In this document: in pieces, positions 27,394 through 36,277 of the stretch
Layout of the letters: every line of letters begins with the position of its first letter
Position numbering within the stretch: the stretch's first letter is position 1
Source of the DNA: Arthrobacter sulfonylureivorans
GTDB taxonomy: Bacteria > Actinomycetota > Actinomycetes > Actinomycetales > Micrococcaceae
Reading direction: 5' to 3'
DNA: 64,000 nucleotides
NCBI GenBank assembly: GCA_004000035.1
Contig: RJAE01000014.1
Span: 51,809-115,808, forward strand
Translations under genes and position numbers: made by a program
Notes under the pieces: generated by a model
Told to the model about the DNA's origin: nothing
Seen by the model: the letters and a program-made list of their open reading frames with translations, nothing else
Database searches by the model: none

Positions 27394-27723
27394 CGGTCTT
27401 CCGGGCGAGAGTTCTGACGAGTCCTGCGTGCGAGGTGTCCCCTCGCACGCAGGGTAGGCCGGGCTCCCATGAAGTCGGAGAGATGCCTGGCTAAATTGCG
27501 GGCAGCTCCATTGCTGTCAGCCTGCCACCCAGAACTACGAGGTCGCCGCGAGTCATACGGTCGCGGCACGGATCGAATAGACTCGCCTCGACAGCAGTCT
27601 TAGCTGAGCCCCGCGGATACCGATGAGACGGATCAGCTAGGTTCTAGTCTTACCACTCGCGGGTAGCGATACGTGAAACGTCAAGTTCACCAGGACGGTT
27701 CCGACCGACCCAGCACCACGCCG
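27394..27723. other. Intergenic region between convergent transcripts
   Basis: The 330 bases lie between the cytidylyltransferase/SDR stop and the end of the minus-strand TagF-like gene. Apart from the hairpin at 27423-27453 I see no gene, repeat or RNA. Short open frames on both strands lack ribosome binding sites. Confidence 0.6.
27423..27453 (+). terminator. Perfect 13-bp hairpin after the cytidylyltransferase/SDR gene
   Basis: CCTGCGTGCGAGG (27423-27435) and CCTCGCACGCAGG (27441-27453) pair without mismatch around loop TGTCC. There is no T tract, so it may be a Rho-aided or structural terminator. It lies 30 bases after the stop. Confidence 0.65.
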
Positions 27724-29232
27724 TCAAGGACGTACAGACCCCGCCGACGTGATGGTGGACGATCCGCGCAGGACCTCGTGGACCGCCTGGGCAAAACTCG
27801 AGCCCGAGCCCTGGTAGCCTTCGGCGAAACGTGCGTACGGGTTTGTGTTGTCCTCCACGAGTCGGAGAAAATCCCCCAGATCTACGGTAGAGCTCAGCAG
27901 TTTCGCTGCACGGAGCGATGGATAGCGGGAAGCCAGGTCCCCAGCGCCGTCAGCGATCACAGCGATCGGGCGGCGAGTGATAGTAAAGTCGACCAGCACA
28001 CTAGAGACATCCGTGAGCAGTGCGTCTGCGTCATTGAATAGGTCTATAAGTGAAGCAGCTGAGGCGGCACGGGACTGCATGTGGCCTCCACCATCCCGTG
28101 CCAGCAGAGTATCGATTCCCGCAACCAATTGGCGTTCCGCCGCGGACTTGCTGCTGAAAGGATGAGGTCGGAAAATGACCCGCACGCCGCGGGAGAGGAG
28201 GGCTCCGATAAACGGAGCGGCTGCATGCAATGAAGTCAGCGTAGAGGCCTTGTTGTATCCGAGCCATGTAGGCGCGTACAGAACCGTCAGCGGTTCGTCC
28301 GCTCCGCGCTCCCTGGCTCCGGAGCGGACACCGTCCAACTGGGGCCGCCCGACGATGTGGAATTTCTCGGCGGGTATAACCACGTTGTGGGCCGAATACC
28401 GGTCGATGGCCGCCTGCCCGGCGACAAAGATCTTGTCGTACATGGCATGCGCGGGATGCGCAGAGATTTCCTTGTCTGAATCCCCGTGACCGAGGTAAAT
28501 GTGCGTGAGGCGGCGGTAGCTGACCATGTTGATGTTCGATGCCACCGAATTGACGTAGAAGACAGCCTTGACGGTGGGGGTGACCACCCGATCCAGTTGT
28601 CGCGCGTCCAGACAGGCCAGCAGCGGGATTCCGTCCAGCGCGGGGCTGGAGCGTAGGGCTTTCGCGGCTGCATTGTGCCTGGTGATGATTGCAAAGGGGA
28701 CGCCGATGCGACGCAGAGGTCCCACCCACTGTTCGATTTGGTAGGCACCGCCGTCCGGGCGCCCGGTGTAGATAAGGAACTGGGGTTCATGGCGCTCCAG
28801 CGCCGCCTCTACCGCAGGCCACCTTCGTCCGCGCTGCCGTGCTAGCCAGAACGAGTAGGCAGTGACGGCCGCGATGGCGACGCCTACTGCAGTGAGCCAC
28901 AGGATCCACCACATCATGGGCCAATCCGCCGCGAGAATGGCTGCACTACCTAGCAGGCTGGCCCCACCCAAGGTACCAGGGACCCACGCGGGGGGAGCGG
29001 ACGGCAGTTTGAGGCCCGGCAGCCCGTAGGCCGTCACATGATGGACCGTTAAGACCCGCTGGGTGACCGGAATGAGGGAGATGCAAGCGGCAGTGCCCAG
29101 CCCGCCGAGCAGCACCCACACCCAATCATTGTCGCCATCCAAGGCATAGGCGGCGGCAAGCAGCCCTGCGCCTACACCGAGAACAACGCCGCCGACAGCT
29201 CGCGGCAACACGGAGCGAAAGGCTTTTCTCAC
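27724..29232 (-). CDS. Membrane-anchored TagF-like protein (HGDSDK class)
   Basis: The protein has 502 residues. Two pairs of hydrophobic segments lie in the first 135 residues (AVGGVVLGVGAGLLAAAYAL, MMWWILWLTAVGVAIAAVTA), followed by the GT-B domain. Motifs are THIYLGHGDSDKE (His249), KFHIVGRPQLDGV, YAPTWLGYN, VIFRPHPFSSK and TDVSSVLVDF. The start overlaps the stop of the upstream double-domain gene by 4 bases, so it is translationally coupled and ends the minus-strand operon. It is closely similar in plan to the protein at 22076. Polyol-phosphate transfer is inferred from the family. Confidence 0.84.
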   Translation of the reverse strand: MRKAFRSVLPRAVGGVVLGVGAGLLAAAYALDGDNDWVWVLLGGLGTAACISLIPVTQRVLTVHHVTAYGLPGLKLPSAPPAWVPGTLGGASLLGSAAILAADWPMMWWILWLTAVGVAIAAVTAYSFWLARQRGRRWPAVEAALERHEPQFLIYTGRPDGGAYQIEQWVGPLRRIGVPFAIITRHNAAAKALRSSPALDGIPLLACLDARQLDRVVTPTVKAVFYVNSVASNINMVSYRRLTHIYLGHGDSDKEISAHPAHAMYDKIFVAGQAAIDRYSAHNVVIPAEKFHIVGRPQLDGVRSGARERGADEPLTVLYAPTWLGYNKASTLTSLHAAAPFIGALLSRGVRVIFRPHPFSSKSAAERQLVAGIDTLLARDGGGHMQSRAASAASLIDLFNDADALLTDVSSVLVDFTITRRPIAVIADGAGDLASRYPSLRAAKLLSSTVDLGDFLRLVEDNTNPYARFAEGYQGSGSSFAQAVHEVLRGSSTITSAGSVRP

Positions 29233-32200
29233 AATGGCCTCCGGGGAGCATCGATCAGTTCGCGTGACATATTCAGGAACCCATCGGCGTACGTCCCAGC
29301 CGGAAAGTCGCCGAGATAGTAGACGCGCGAAGCTTCACGCTCCGCTGCGAGCGGATCATGGATGAGCAGGTTGTCGAGGGCCTGATCGAGGTTGCCCAGA
29401 TCACCCTCAATCACATAGGCGGCTTGGGACGCAGGCGCCTCCGCCTCCAATTCCTTCACGGAGCGCCCCACGGAGACAATCGAGAACGGTTTCCCGGACT
29501 GCAGATAGTCCGAAACCATGGCGGACACGTCGGAGACCATTGCGTCTGAGGCGTTGAAGCATTCCACAACGCTCATCTCCTGCTCTGCGGCTCTGCCGTA
29601 TACGTGCTGACGGCCAGTTGCAGCGGCGTCTGCTGCCAGAATCCGGTTGATTTCCGCGATCCAAGCCTTGGCCTCGGGAAACCGGTAGTTGAATGGATGC
29701 GCGCGGAAAATCACGGTGCAGCCGCGGGCAAGCAGGCCTTCCACAATGCCCCGTCCGCGTGGCAGCGAGTACACCGCTGTGTCGGCGTAAGGACCCCTCC
29801 ACGTGGGGGCATATAAAACGGTGGGATTTTGCGCGGGCACCCCCTGGCGGCGTTCGATCTCTTCCACTTGCGGACGTCCAACAATGCGGAACTTGTCCAT
29901 CGGAATAGTCACACCATGACGCGCATAGCGGTCCACACCGGCTTGGCCGGCACTGAAAATATAGTCATAGATGGCATGCACGGGGTTGTAGCATGCCGGT
30001 TTTTCCGAGTCCCCGTGGTTGAGCCAGATATGGCGCATCTCGCGCCGCTCAATGAAGTGGGTATTCTTGACCGCGTTGTTGACATAGAACACCGCCTTCA
30101 GGCTCGGTGGAACGATCTCTTCCAGGCTCCGCAGAGTCGGCCGGTGAATGACAGGAGCATCCGTCATCGCTGCCATAACGCGCATCATTCCCAAGGTACG
30201 GGTGATGACAATGTAGGGGCGGCCAATCCGATTAAGGTAGGGCAGCCACATGCCGGCCTGGTAGTCTGCACCGACGTTGGACCCGAAGTAGAGCGCAAAT
30301 TCAGGGTTGAGTTCCTCGACTGTGCGCGGTAACTCTGCTTCATGGCGCAGATTGCGGTAGCTGCGCTGCAAGCCGGAGACGAGTATGAAGAGGGACAAGG
30401 CCAGCAGCGCCAGACCAAAGATGGCAACACTAACCGGAACGGCAGAAGCCTCCGGTGCCAAGAGGGCCGCAAGCCAGCCGGCCCCGAGACCCGCCAGACC
30501 CGCTGCGGCCACAGTACCGCGTGGTATCAGGTTCTGGCCTTCGGTGCGGATTCCCGGAAGGTTCCGAGCATCCAGCCCTCGCGGGCGCCATGCGGCCGCT
30601 GCATCATGCTCGAGGGCAGTGGCGGCCAACCCAGTGGCTAGGCCGACAAACAACCAGCCGGTAGCGGCATTCCAGTCGCGTTCAGAGCCCAGCAGTAGAA
30701 CCAACGCCAAAGCCAGTAAGGCCCGGGACGCCACGCCGTTCCCCAGCATGGCATTAAGCGCCCTGCGGCGAAGGACGGCCCGGCGATGGAATAGCAACTG
30801 TACGGCTACGGTCGCGAGTCCGGCGGCGGCCACCAGCCAGGCCGGCCCACCAAGCAAAAGCAGGCAGTAGGTGAACACGGCCCCAGCCGCTGGAACAAGT
30901 TCTCGGCCGGCTGCCAGCAAACGCTGACGGAAGCCAGCGGGCCCGGTCGATCCCTCGTCCCCGCCGTCGGCAGGTTCGCCGGCCACGCCGAGCTCGCTGA
31001 TGGACGTCTCGGTGGACGGCTGGGACTTCCGGCGGCGGGTCTCCACGACTTCGCGGGCGGCTCGGATGAAGACGTCGGCGTAGCCGTCCGCGGGGAACTC
31101 GCCGAGGTAGTCAGACCGGAGATCACGCCGGGTGGCGGCCAGCGGGTCGGTGCCGAGCATCGCGTCCAGCACTTCGTTCAGGTTTCCCGCGTCCCTGGCC
31201 AGCACATACGAAGCACTGGCGATTGGGTACTGGGCTGTGAACTCGTCGTCGCTGTCATTGACGGAAACCATTGCGAACGGCTTGCCGGAGTACAGGTAGT
31301 CCGAGACCACGCTAGAGACATCCGAAACCATTGCGTCAGATGCATTCATGCACTCGATGACGCCCCGGACGGACTCTGCCTCCGCACCCCAGAGATGCTT
31401 CCGAGCGGTGCGCTGGGCGTCCTCGATCAGGAGTTCCTGAATGTTGCGGATCAACTCGGCGTCTTCGGGGAAGCCGTAGCTGAACGGGTGCGGGCGGAAA
31501 ATCACGGTGGCGCCGCGGTCCAACAGCGAACGGACAATCTTTTCCCCCACGGGCAGCGAGTGGAAGAAGGTCTCTTCCACATGTCCTCGCCACGTGGGAG
31601 CGTAGAGCACTACGGGCGAGGACGAGTTCTGCTGCGTTGCCGGCAGGATGTCCTCTAGTTGGGGTCGTCCGACGACTTCAAATTTCTCAGGGGCTATGCT
31701 CACGCCGTGGGCGGCATAGCGGCGGGTGGCAGCTTCCCCTGCAGCAAAGATCCTGTCGTACATGGCGTGGGTGGGGTTGTACGACGGAGGCTTGTCCGAG
31801 TCTCCGTGTCCTAGGTAGACGTGGGTAAGCTCGCTATAGCGCACCATGGCACCGTTGCCCGAGGAGGCGTTGACGTAGAAGACGGCGCTAACGCTTGGCA
31901 CCACTACGTCGTCGAGGTCAGCCACCCGCCGTCGCATCACGACCGGGGCGTCAGTCATCCCAGCCAAAGCCTCCGCGGGCACCAAGGACCGGGTGACGAT
32001 GATGAACTTCTTGCCGGTGCGCTGGAGGTAAGGCAGCCACATGGCCACCTGGTAAGACGCATCGTCAGGCCGGGCCGTGTAGATGATGAAGTCGGGGGCA
32101 TACTCCCGTACCGCCGTACCGAGATTCCTTTCGACAGCACGGCTGGCCGTTGCCCGCCGGTAGGCATTCATGGCGGTGGCTCCGTAGATCCCTAGGACCA

Positions 32201-32756
32201 CCACCATGGCCGCGCTCCAGAGCCAAACCGGCCAGCCGAGGGCAGCGGTCGCGGCGCCCCAGCAAAGCAGTAGGAAGGAGCCGGCAACATAATTGGTGGC
32301 GTGGCCCGTCAGCCGTGGTACGGCCGAGATGCCGGGCAAGTGGGCAGCGAAGGCCTGCCGTGCCCCGACCGCCCGGTGTAACAGCGGCTCCAGTAGCACC
32401 ATGCCCATGGCAGCGCACACCGTGAGGCCCACCGTCCAGCGTGCTTCAGCTGCGGGAGCTGCCTGGATCAGTAGTAGAGAGGCCGCGGCGAACGCCGTTG
32501 TCCGGGGGACGGTCAGATGCCCCAGTGATTGCGCGGGGCGCAGGGCGGGCACCGCTAATTGGACGATACCGGCAGCACCAACCACCAGGATCAAGGCCGT
32601 GGCCAGCCAGACTGGTCCGCCGGAAACCGCCGTTACGGCCGCGGCGGCTGCGAGCAGTGCCAGAACCACGCGGTAGCCTGCCTCGGAGGCCAGACCACGC
32701 ACTACCCGCCGGGCGGTGGTTAGCGTTTCGGATTCATCAGCAGATATCAGTGCCAT
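29229..32756 (-). CDS. Double TagF-like membrane protein (two HGDSDK-class modules in one chain)
   Basis: The 1175 residues form two complete modules. Each is a hydrophobic multi-pass region followed by a TagF-like GT-B domain. Module 1 has THVYLGHGDSDKPP (His317), KFEVVGRPQLEDI, IFRPHPFSYG and SDVSSVVSDYL. Module 2 has RHIWLNHGDSEKPA (His914), KFRIVGRPQVEEI, IFRAHPFNYR and SDVSAMVSDYL. Module 2 has lost the Pro of RPHP and one Ser of DVSS, so the two may differ in function. A charged linker of about 30 residues (ETRRRKSQPSTETS) joins them. The arrangement suggests gene duplication and fusion. It follows the GT2 gene in a minus-strand operon. Confidence 0.85.
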   Translation of the reverse strand: MALISADESETLTTARRVVRGLASEAGYRVVLALLAAAAAVTAVSGGPVWLATALILVVGAAGIVQLAVPALRPAQSLGHLTVPRTTAFAAASLLLIQAAPAAEARWTVGLTVCAAMGMVLLEPLLHRAVGARQAFAAHLPGISAVPRLTGHATNYVAGSFLLLCWGAATAALGWPVWLWSAAMVVVLGIYGATAMNAYRRATASRAVERNLGTAVREYAPDFIIYTARPDDASYQVAMWLPYLQRTGKKFIIVTRSLVPAEALAGMTDAPVVMRRRVADLDDVVVPSVSAVFYVNASSGNGAMVRYSELTHVYLGHGDSDKPPSYNPTHAMYDRIFAAGEAATRRYAAHGVSIAPEKFEVVGRPQLEDILPATQQNSSSPVVLYAPTWRGHVEETFFHSLPVGEKIVRSLLDRGATVIFRPHPFSYGFPEDAELIRNIQELLIEDAQRTARKHLWGAEAESVRGVIECMNASDAMVSDVSSVVSDYLYSGKPFAMVSVNDSDDEFTAQYPIASASYVLARDAGNLNEVLDAMLGTDPLAATRRDLRSDYLGEFPADGYADVFIRAAREVVETRRRKSQPSTETSISELGVAGEPADGGDEGSTGPAGFRQRLLAAGRELVPAAGAVFTYCLLLLGGPAWLVAAAGLATVAVQLLFHRRAVLRRRALNAMLGNGVASRALLALALVLLLGSERDWNAATGWLFVGLATGLAATALEHDAAAAWRPRGLDARNLPGIRTEGQNLIPRGTVAAAGLAGLGAGWLAALLAPEASAVPVSVAIFGLALLALSLFILVSGLQRSYRNLRHEAELPRTVEELNPEFALYFGSNVGADYQAGMWLPYLNRIGRPYIVITRTLGMMRVMAAMTDAPVIHRPTLRSLEEIVPPSLKAVFYVNNAVKNTHFIERREMRHIWLNHGDSEKPACYNPVHAIYDYIFSAGQAGVDRYARHGVTIPMDKFRIVGRPQVEEIERRQGVPAQNPTVLYAPTWRGPYADTAVYSLPRGRGIVEGLLARGCTVIFRAHPFNYRFPEAKAWIAEINRILAADAAATGRQHVYGRAAEQEMSVVECFNASDAMVSDVSAMVSDYLQSGKPFSIVSVGRSVKELEAEAPASQAAYVIEGDLGNLDQALDNLLIHDPLAAEREASRVYYLGDFPAGTYADGFLNMSRELIDAPRRPL

Positions 32757-32815
32757 GGGAAGCTTTCACTGGAGGCAGTTGTGGGAATTCTAGGCATGGG
32801 AACGACATGTGTCGC

Positions 32816-34780
32816 TCACCTGCGGAGCGCGTGTCGCTTGAGGCGCCGGAGCCGGTCCAACAGACCGGACAGTCCACCGCCTTTCGGCGAGGCACGGTTG
32901 TGATCGTGATGCTGCGTAGTTGGTGCGGCAACGGCTCCGGCCGGAGGCTTCTGCCCAGCAGCCTTCAGCTTCAGCGGGACCAGTTTGCCGTCAGCGAGGA
33001 TCAAGGGCACCTGGGAGCTGGTCCTTTCGCACTCGACCTCCAGGACGAACGGGGGGACTCCGTGGTCCATCGCCGGGGTCGAATCGGCCGTTATGGTCGA
33101 GGCGCCCGGCTGGCGGACGACCAGCTGGTCGTCCGCCAGCAGCTCATGTTCGAGCTGCAAGCGCCCATGCGCGGTCAAGAGTGCGGCAGCACGCAACTTC
33201 CCGCTGTTCCCGGGGAGCGTCAGCCTTAGATCGCCGTCGCCGTAGTGGGAAACCATGACCGCCGTGAACTTCGGCCCCCCGCCTTGGCGCACACTCAGGC
33301 TGCCATGGGTTGTGGAGTAGGCCTCCAAGTAAGTGGCTGCGCCGTCCTCCGGCGACTGCAGCGCCACGGCGCGGGCCTGGGTTGCATCCTGAATGCGGGG
33401 ATAGGAGGCACGGGACGAACCCAGCCGTCCGCTGCCGTCAGACAACACCAAGTGTGCGTCCCAGACCACGGGAACCGTCGGAGCTTGGGGGAGCAGTTCC
33501 GCTCCAACATCGAATTGCCAGCGCTGATCGTCAAGCGCTTTGCCGGCCACGCTGACTGTGACGGGGGAGGTGCCTCGAGTCGTCAGCTCCATCACCGGCG
33601 GTAGAAGGGCCAGACCGGGGACCTCGGTCAGCGGAGTTTGAATGCGGTAGATGATCGCCAGCCCGTTGGCCGTGCTGCCCAACCCTTCGAAGCTGTGGTT
33701 GAGTTTGGCAGTGTCCGTGACCTGGCGCAGTTCAACCGGGACCAGGGCGTTGAGTTCGGGGCCGAGATCGAAGTGCAGTCTGCCATTTTCGGCCACATAG
33801 GACGGTCCTGCCGCCAACTGGTGGTTGAGGTCAGTCAACTGGGCGACGGTCCCCTCCCGGGCCACCGCTAGCCGCAGTCTGGACTTGTCTCTTGCCGCTG
33901 CGAGGTCGTCGCAGCCCATGCTGGTCAGGACTTCCCGCTGGATCCGGCTCAGGAATTCCTCTTGCTCATCGGCCGGCGCGGTCATGAACGGCTTGCCAAG
34001 CCCCGGCGCCAGCGTCCTGAAAATGACGCGGTGGAAAAACCTCTGCCGACGCCGGCCCGGCTCCGTGTTCGCCACGATGATTTCGGCCATACGGGTGGTG
34101 GTCAGCAGTTTGTTCCGCAGCGACTGCCGTTGTTTGGAAACGTTGCCGCCGTCCTCGCGACCGCGCAGATGGTAATAGTCGTAGTCCGCCAGAGTCGTGA
34201 CCTTTCCGGCGGCAAGGTAACACTGTGCCACGAAGACTTGGTCTTCGCCCTGGACCATGTCTTCCGGGAATTCGACTCCGAGACGGCGTACCAGGGAGGT
34301 GCGGAAAAGCTTCCACGGGGAGAGAGTCCGCCACGCGCCGTCGTCGAGCACGTCGGCGTCGTAGATGGTCTTCAGGTAGGACGCCTGGCGCACCGTCCGG
34401 TTGTCACCCACGGCAAGCGCAACGACGACGTCGGACTCGTGCTCGCGGGCCGCGGCAACCATCCGTTCCAGAGCCTCCGGGGAGAACCAGTCGTCCGAGT
34501 CCAGGAAGAAGACGAACTCGCCGGTGGCAGCGGCCAGCCCGCGGTTGCGGCCCACACTGGGCTTGCCCGAGTTCTCCTGCCGCAGGGCCTTCAGGTTCGG
34601 ATGCTCCCCGCGCAGGGACTGCAGGTAGTCCCAGGTGCCGTCGGTGGAACCGTCGTCCACCACGATGATCTCGATCTCGGACTGCGGCAAGGTCTGGTTG
34701 AACACGCTCTCCAGGCATTCCTGAAGCAGCGGCTGGCAGTTGTACGTGGGCGTGACAATGGAAATGGTGGGCGTGGTCAC
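32816..34780 (-). CDS. GT2 glycosyltransferase with long C-terminal beta region (TarS/TarQ-like plan)
   Basis: The protein has 654 residues. The N-terminal GT-A domain has ISIVTPTYNCQPLLQECLES, VVDDGSTDGTWDY and the metal motif FFLDSDDWF (Asp94, 96, 97). About 300 C-terminal residues are beta-rich with no known catalytic motif. This plan resembles wall-teichoic-acid sugar transferases such as TarS, which glycosylate poly-ribitol phosphate and use C-terminal domains to trimerise. The basic Arg-rich end (LLDRLRRLKRHALRR) may bind membrane. It is second in the minus-strand operon after the pyruvyl transferase, 14 bases away. Confidence 0.83.
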   Translation of the reverse strand: MTTPTISIVTPTYNCQPLLQECLESVFNQTLPQSEIEIIVVDDGSTDGTWDYLQSLRGEHPNLKALRQENSGKPSVGRNRGLAAATGEFVFFLDSDDWFSPEALERMVAAAREHESDVVVALAVGDNRTVRQASYLKTIYDADVLDDGAWRTLSPWKLFRTSLVRRLGVEFPEDMVQGEDQVFVAQCYLAAGKVTTLADYDYYHLRGREDGGNVSKQRQSLRNKLLTTTRMAEIIVANTEPGRRRQRFFHRVIFRTLAPGLGKPFMTAPADEQEEFLSRIQREVLTSMGCDDLAAARDKSRLRLAVAREGTVAQLTDLNHQLAAGPSYVAENGRLHFDLGPELNALVPVELRQVTDTAKLNHSFEGLGSTANGLAIIYRIQTPLTEVPGLALLPPVMELTTRGTSPVTVSVAGKALDDQRWQFDVGAELLPQAPTVPVVWDAHLVLSDGSGRLGSSRASYPRIQDATQARAVALQSPEDGAATYLEAYSTTHGSLSVRQGGGPKFTAVMVSHYGDGDLRLTLPGNSGKLRAAALLTAHGRLQLEHELLADDQLVVRQPGASTITADSTPAMDHGVPPFVLEVECERTSSQVPLILADGKLVPLKLKAAGQKPPAGAVAAPTTQHHDHNRASPKGGGLSGLLDRLRRLKRHALRR

Positions 34781-34794
34781 GTGTTGCCTCTATT

Positions 34795-36075
34795 TCATGC
34801 CGGAAAGTATGCCGGGAACGCATCCAGCAGCGGGTCCGGGCTGAGTGTGTCGGCGGGCCGTCTGGCGGCCTGGGCCAATTTGGCGAAGTCCGTTTCCGTG
34901 ATCTGCTCGGCGGCGATTATTGCCTCGGAGACCTCATCGCGCGCCAGCACGCTAAAGAAGTCTTCGAACTTGAAGTTGTCCCCGTGCAAAACATGATCCC
35001 CGATCCGCAGCCAAGTCCACGGGACGCCATAAGCGTGGGCAATGATGATCCCGTGCAGGGACGTTGAAATGCAGTGGCTCGCGTGGGCGATCTGGGACAC
35101 CACGCGCTCCAGCCCGTTGCCGACGTTGACCACGTTCAGCTGCGGACCTTTGACTTCGGCGAAATAGGGCTTGTGCAAGTAATGCGGCACAATGGCGATC
35201 TTGCCGGCTTGCTTAGACGCTGCTGGTTCCATAAACCGCGGCAGCAGAAGGGCCGGATCCCCGTAGATCTCGGGGACTTGCCAGCCCAGTTTGGTGGTGA
35301 GCTCGTGCCGGGTCAACCGTCCCCGGACGGCATGGATGGCAGCCGGTTTGTTTCGCCCGATCCGGCCGGCCTTTTCGGTGCCCAGCGCATTGATAATTCC
35401 GGAGCCCCACAGCTTGTGGCCGGGCACGTTCAGGTGGCCGACGACGGACCCGACGGTAAATAGCGAAGGCTGCTGCGGCTCGGTCCACTTGCTGTTGACC
35501 ACCGGGCGGCCGGTTATGGCGCCCACCAGCCAGGGGCCGATGGTGTCCCCGAAGTTGGGTTTTTGGTCCCACCAGTAGGTCAGTACATGGTCGTGGGGGA
35601 CCGGCCGATCTGGAGCCGCCTCGTGCGGCAAGGTTTGCAGCAGGCCAGTCAGCCATTGCATCTTGGCCAAGGTTTCCTGAACGAGGCGCTGGCGCGCATT
35701 GCGGCCGCCTGGCCACTGGGACAGGATGTGGCGTTCACCCTGGTCCCGGACCATCGGCGCCAGTCCCACCAGGGTGCTGCGCAGCACGCGCCTGGACACG
35801 GCGTCCCGGCCCACCACCGACAGTTCCAGCTGGTTGGCCTTCACCCGTAGGTCGAAAGCGTAGGCTAGCGCGCCGTCCTTGAAGTCCAGGCACATACAGG
35901 TTTCCGAGTGCCTCCTGAGCCGGACCAGGCCGGGCATCCCAGTGGTCCGCTGTCCGAGTCGGCTCTGCAAGGAGCGTAAGGGGTCCGGGTCAGTGACCCG
36001 TCCGTAGGCGCGGACCAGGCGCTTTGCCTGGGTGCGCAGAGCCGAGACAGCGGATGGCGTGCCGTTAATCTGCAT
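34795..36075 (-). CDS. Polysaccharide pyruvyl transferase family protein
   Basis: The protein has 426 residues. The family core is clear: LTYWWDQKPNFGDTIGPWLV, KLWGSGIIN, HAVRGRLTRHEL, YGDPALLLPRF and SHCISTSLHGIIIAHAYGVPWTWL. Members move a pyruvyl group from phosphoenolpyruvate to a sugar as a ketal (CsaB, WcaK and others). Pyruvate ketals are known on actinobacterial wall glycopolymers, so decoration of this locus's product is likely. It heads a minus-strand operon: pyruvyl transferase, GT2, double TagF-like, TagF-like. The first 110 residues are less conserved. Confidence 0.9.
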   Translation of the reverse strand: MQINGTPSAVSALRTQAKRLVRAYGRVTDPDPLRSLQSRLGQRTTGMPGLVRLRRHSETCMCLDFKDGALAYAFDLRVKANQLELSVVGRDAVSRRVLRSTLVGLAPMVRDQGERHILSQWPGGRNARQRLVQETLAKMQWLTGLLQTLPHEAAPDRPVPHDHVLTYWWDQKPNFGDTIGPWLVGAITGRPVVNSKWTEPQQPSLFTVGSVVGHLNVPGHKLWGSGIINALGTEKAGRIGRNKPAAIHAVRGRLTRHELTTKLGWQVPEIYGDPALLLPRFMEPAASKQAGKIAIVPHYLHKPYFAEVKGPQLNVVNVGNGLERVVSQIAHASHCISTSLHGIIIAHAYGVPWTWLRIGDHVLHGDNFKFEDFFSVLARDEVSEAIIAAEQITETDFAKLAQAARRPADTLSPDPLLDAFPAYFPA

Positions 36076-36190
36076 GGCGGTATGGTGCTGCCTTTCGCGC
36101 GTTACGGTTGCCGGCAGCAGGCAGCGGTAACAATCACGCCTGGCAAGTGTGAGCCGGTCTTTGGTCCAGCGGCCTCAACAATGACCGCCC

Positions 36191-36230
36191 GTACTTGCCT
36201 CCGGCGGTGCGAAGGGCCGGAGGCAAGTAC
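36191..36230 (-). terminator. Large hairpin downstream of the GH25 gene
   Basis: GTACTTGCCTCCGGC (36191-36205) and GCCGGAGGCAAGTAC (36216-36230) form a perfect 15-bp stem with a 10-base loop, about 50 bases beyond the stop of the minus-strand GH25 gene and before the pyruvyl transferase start. No T tract is seen. Confidence 0.6.
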
Positions 36231-36277
36231 CCATCATATACGGGCTTGGATGGGGCCACGGGCGGCTGGGCCCAATC

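Noticed and set aside
33962-34996. 344-residue plus-strand frame
   Set aside because: It is antisense to the GT2 and pyruvyl transferase genes and shows no family resemblance.
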